NCBI GenBank assembly: GCA_003155175.1
Contig: PMFP01000172.1
Span: 1 to 5,417 of the forward strand
Direction of reading: 5' to 3'
From: Vulcanimicrobiota bacterium
GTDB taxonomy: Bacteria > Vulcanimicrobiota > Vulcanimicrobiia > Vulcanimicrobiales > Vulcanimicrobiaceae
Length of the DNA stretch: 5,417 nucleotides
Positions 4,691-5,417 of the stretch are shown here, in pieces (the first letter of the stretch is position 1; each line of letters starts with the position of its first letter). Under the pieces are notes generated by a model. It did not search any database. It was not told the DNA's origin and worked only from the letters and a program-made list of their open reading frames with translations. A program made the position numbers and the translations under genes.

Positions 4691-5417
4691 TCTCCGGCGA
4701 CGGCCTTCGTATCGGATCGAACCAGGGTGACTACGTCGTCAGGAGCGTCGAAAGCGCTCGCGAGCTGGTTGCGGCCATAGGACCCGATTCCAATACGTTC
4801 CTCTTGATCGACGAACGGTTGCGGTCACTTTACCCCGGGCTCGTTGGGGCCTTCGACGAAGGCCTTACGACTTCGATCGTCGCGTCCGAAGATGCCAAGA
4901 GCTTAGATTCGGTCGGCGTCGTGTGCGCGTTCTTGCAAGACCGTGGCGCGGGTAGAGCGTCCAGGCTCGTCGTGGTCGGGGGCGGCATTCTTCAAGACGT
5001 GGGAACGTTCTGCGCGCACGTTTACCATCGCGGACTGACGTTCGACTACGTTCCGACGACCCTGCTATCGATGGCCGATAGCTGCATTGGGGCCAAATGC
5101 GCGATCAATCTCGGCTCATTCAAAAATCAGTTGGGCTTCTTTCAGGCGCCCAGGACGGTTCTTAGGTGGAACGGATTCCTCGAAACGCTTTCTCACGACG
5201 ACGTGCGATCGGGGTTTGGCGAGATTCTCAAGCTGGCCGTTATCGGAGGCCGCGGCGCATACTCTCGATTTGAAGATCACCTCGATCGTTACGGCTTCGA
5301 CGTAGCTCGTTCCAGCCCGATGATCGATCTCGCTCTTAACGTCAAGAAACCGATTATCGAAGTGGACGAATACGATAAGGGCCTGAGAAAGACGTTAAAT
5401 TACGGCCACACGTTCGG
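4687..5417 (+). CDS. 3-dehydroquinate synthase-like sugar-phosphate cyclase (3' partial)
   Basis: The frame runs open from GTG 4687 through 243 codons to the window edge. Full family members have about 350 residues, so the C-terminal third is missing. Visible signatures are V-V-V-G-G-G-I-L-Q-D (95-104), R-G-L-T-F (115-119), P-T-T-L-L (123-127), A-D-S-C-I-G-A-K (130-137), F-K-N-Q-L-G (145-150), G-E-I-L-K (178-182) and D-E-Y-D-K-G-L-R-K-T-L-N-Y-G-H-T-F-G. Against recalled Aspergillus nidulans DHQS numbering, R130, D146, K152, K161, N162, E194, K197, K250, R264, N268 and H271 correspond to R115, D131, K137, K146, N147, E179, K182, K220, R234, N238 and H241. E179 and H241 are metal ligands. E260 is replaced by D230, and the usual G-G-K-T-G is G-A-K-C-A. 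The family uses NAD and a divalent metal to close a sugar phosphate into a carbocycle. Keeping R264 and N268 favours a DAHP-like acid substrate over sedoheptulose 7-phosphate. Housekeeping aroB is possible, but the neighbours argue for a dedicated pathway. The start is a GTGA overlap with the SDR stop. Confidence 0.88.
   Translation, partial: MISGDGLRIGSNQGDYVVRSVESARELVAAIGPDSNTFLLIDERLRSLYPGLVGAFDEGLTTSIVASEDAKSLDSVGVVCAFLQDRGAGRASRLVVVGGGILQDVGTFCAHVYHRGLTFDYVPTTLLSMADSCIGAKCAINLGSFKNQLGFFQAPRTVLRWNGFLETLSHDDVRSGFGEILKLAVIGGRGAYSRFEDHLDRYGFDVARSSPMIDLALNVKKPIIEVDEYDKGLRKTLNYGHTF

Noticed and set aside
4848..4864. 7-bp stem with a 3-base loop near the start of the cyclase gene
   Set aside because: It is short, within coding sequence, and followed by only TT; not a credible terminator.
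5087..5305. 72-codon open frame on the plus strand
   Set aside because: It sits in another frame inside the DHQS-like gene, whose catalytic motifs continue through this region.

Overview
The window is high-GC bacterial DNA read entirely on the + strand. It holds the tail of an upstream gene, one large integral membrane protein, and a tightly packed run of four metabolic genes, the last cut by the right edge. There is no rRNA, tRNA, CRISPR array, transposase or integrase. The taxon cannot be fixed from this sequence. The Ala/Arg-rich proteins, frequent GTG starts and dense CG-rich codons fit a high-GC environmental bacterium; an uncultured soil lineage such as Eremiobacterota is only a guess.

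Layout: (1) 3-71, the last 22 codons of an unidentified gene. (2) 68-1390, a 440-residue polytopic membrane protein resembling polyprenol-phosphate-sugar-dependent (GT-C type) glycosyltransferases. (3) 1391-1440, a 50-base gap carrying a good Shine-Dalgarno sequence and no convincing promoter or terminator. (4) 1441-3222, a thiamine-diphosphate (ThDP) enzyme of the acetolactate synthase/decarboxylase superfamily. (5) 3219-4034, an HpcH/HpaI (citrate-lyase-beta type) aldolase. (6) 4031-4690, a classical short-chain dehydrogenase/reductase (SDR). (7) 4687 to the end, a 3-dehydroquinate synthase (DHQS)-like sugar-phosphate cyclase missing its C-terminal third. No gene-free stretch exceeds 50 bases.

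Genes 4 to 7 are joined by identical 4-base GTGA stop/start overlaps, so they are almost certainly one co-translated unit. Together they encode a carboligase or decarboxylase, a C-C bond-forming or -cleaving aldolase, an NAD(P)-dependent oxidoreductase and a carbocycle-forming cyclase. This looks like a small pathway for an unusual carbocyclic or branched-chain sugar-like building block. The GT-C-like gene next door makes a surface glycan a reasonable destination, but the product is unknown. An attractive inference is that the aldolase makes a 3-deoxy-2-ketoacid resembling 3-deoxy-arabino-heptulosonate 7-phosphate (DAHP), which the cyclase then closes: every DHQS catalytic position I can align in the visible part is kept or conservatively replaced.

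The most striking non-gene signal is a perfect, loopless 30-bp palindrome (3813-3842) lying exactly in codon register inside the aldolase gene.
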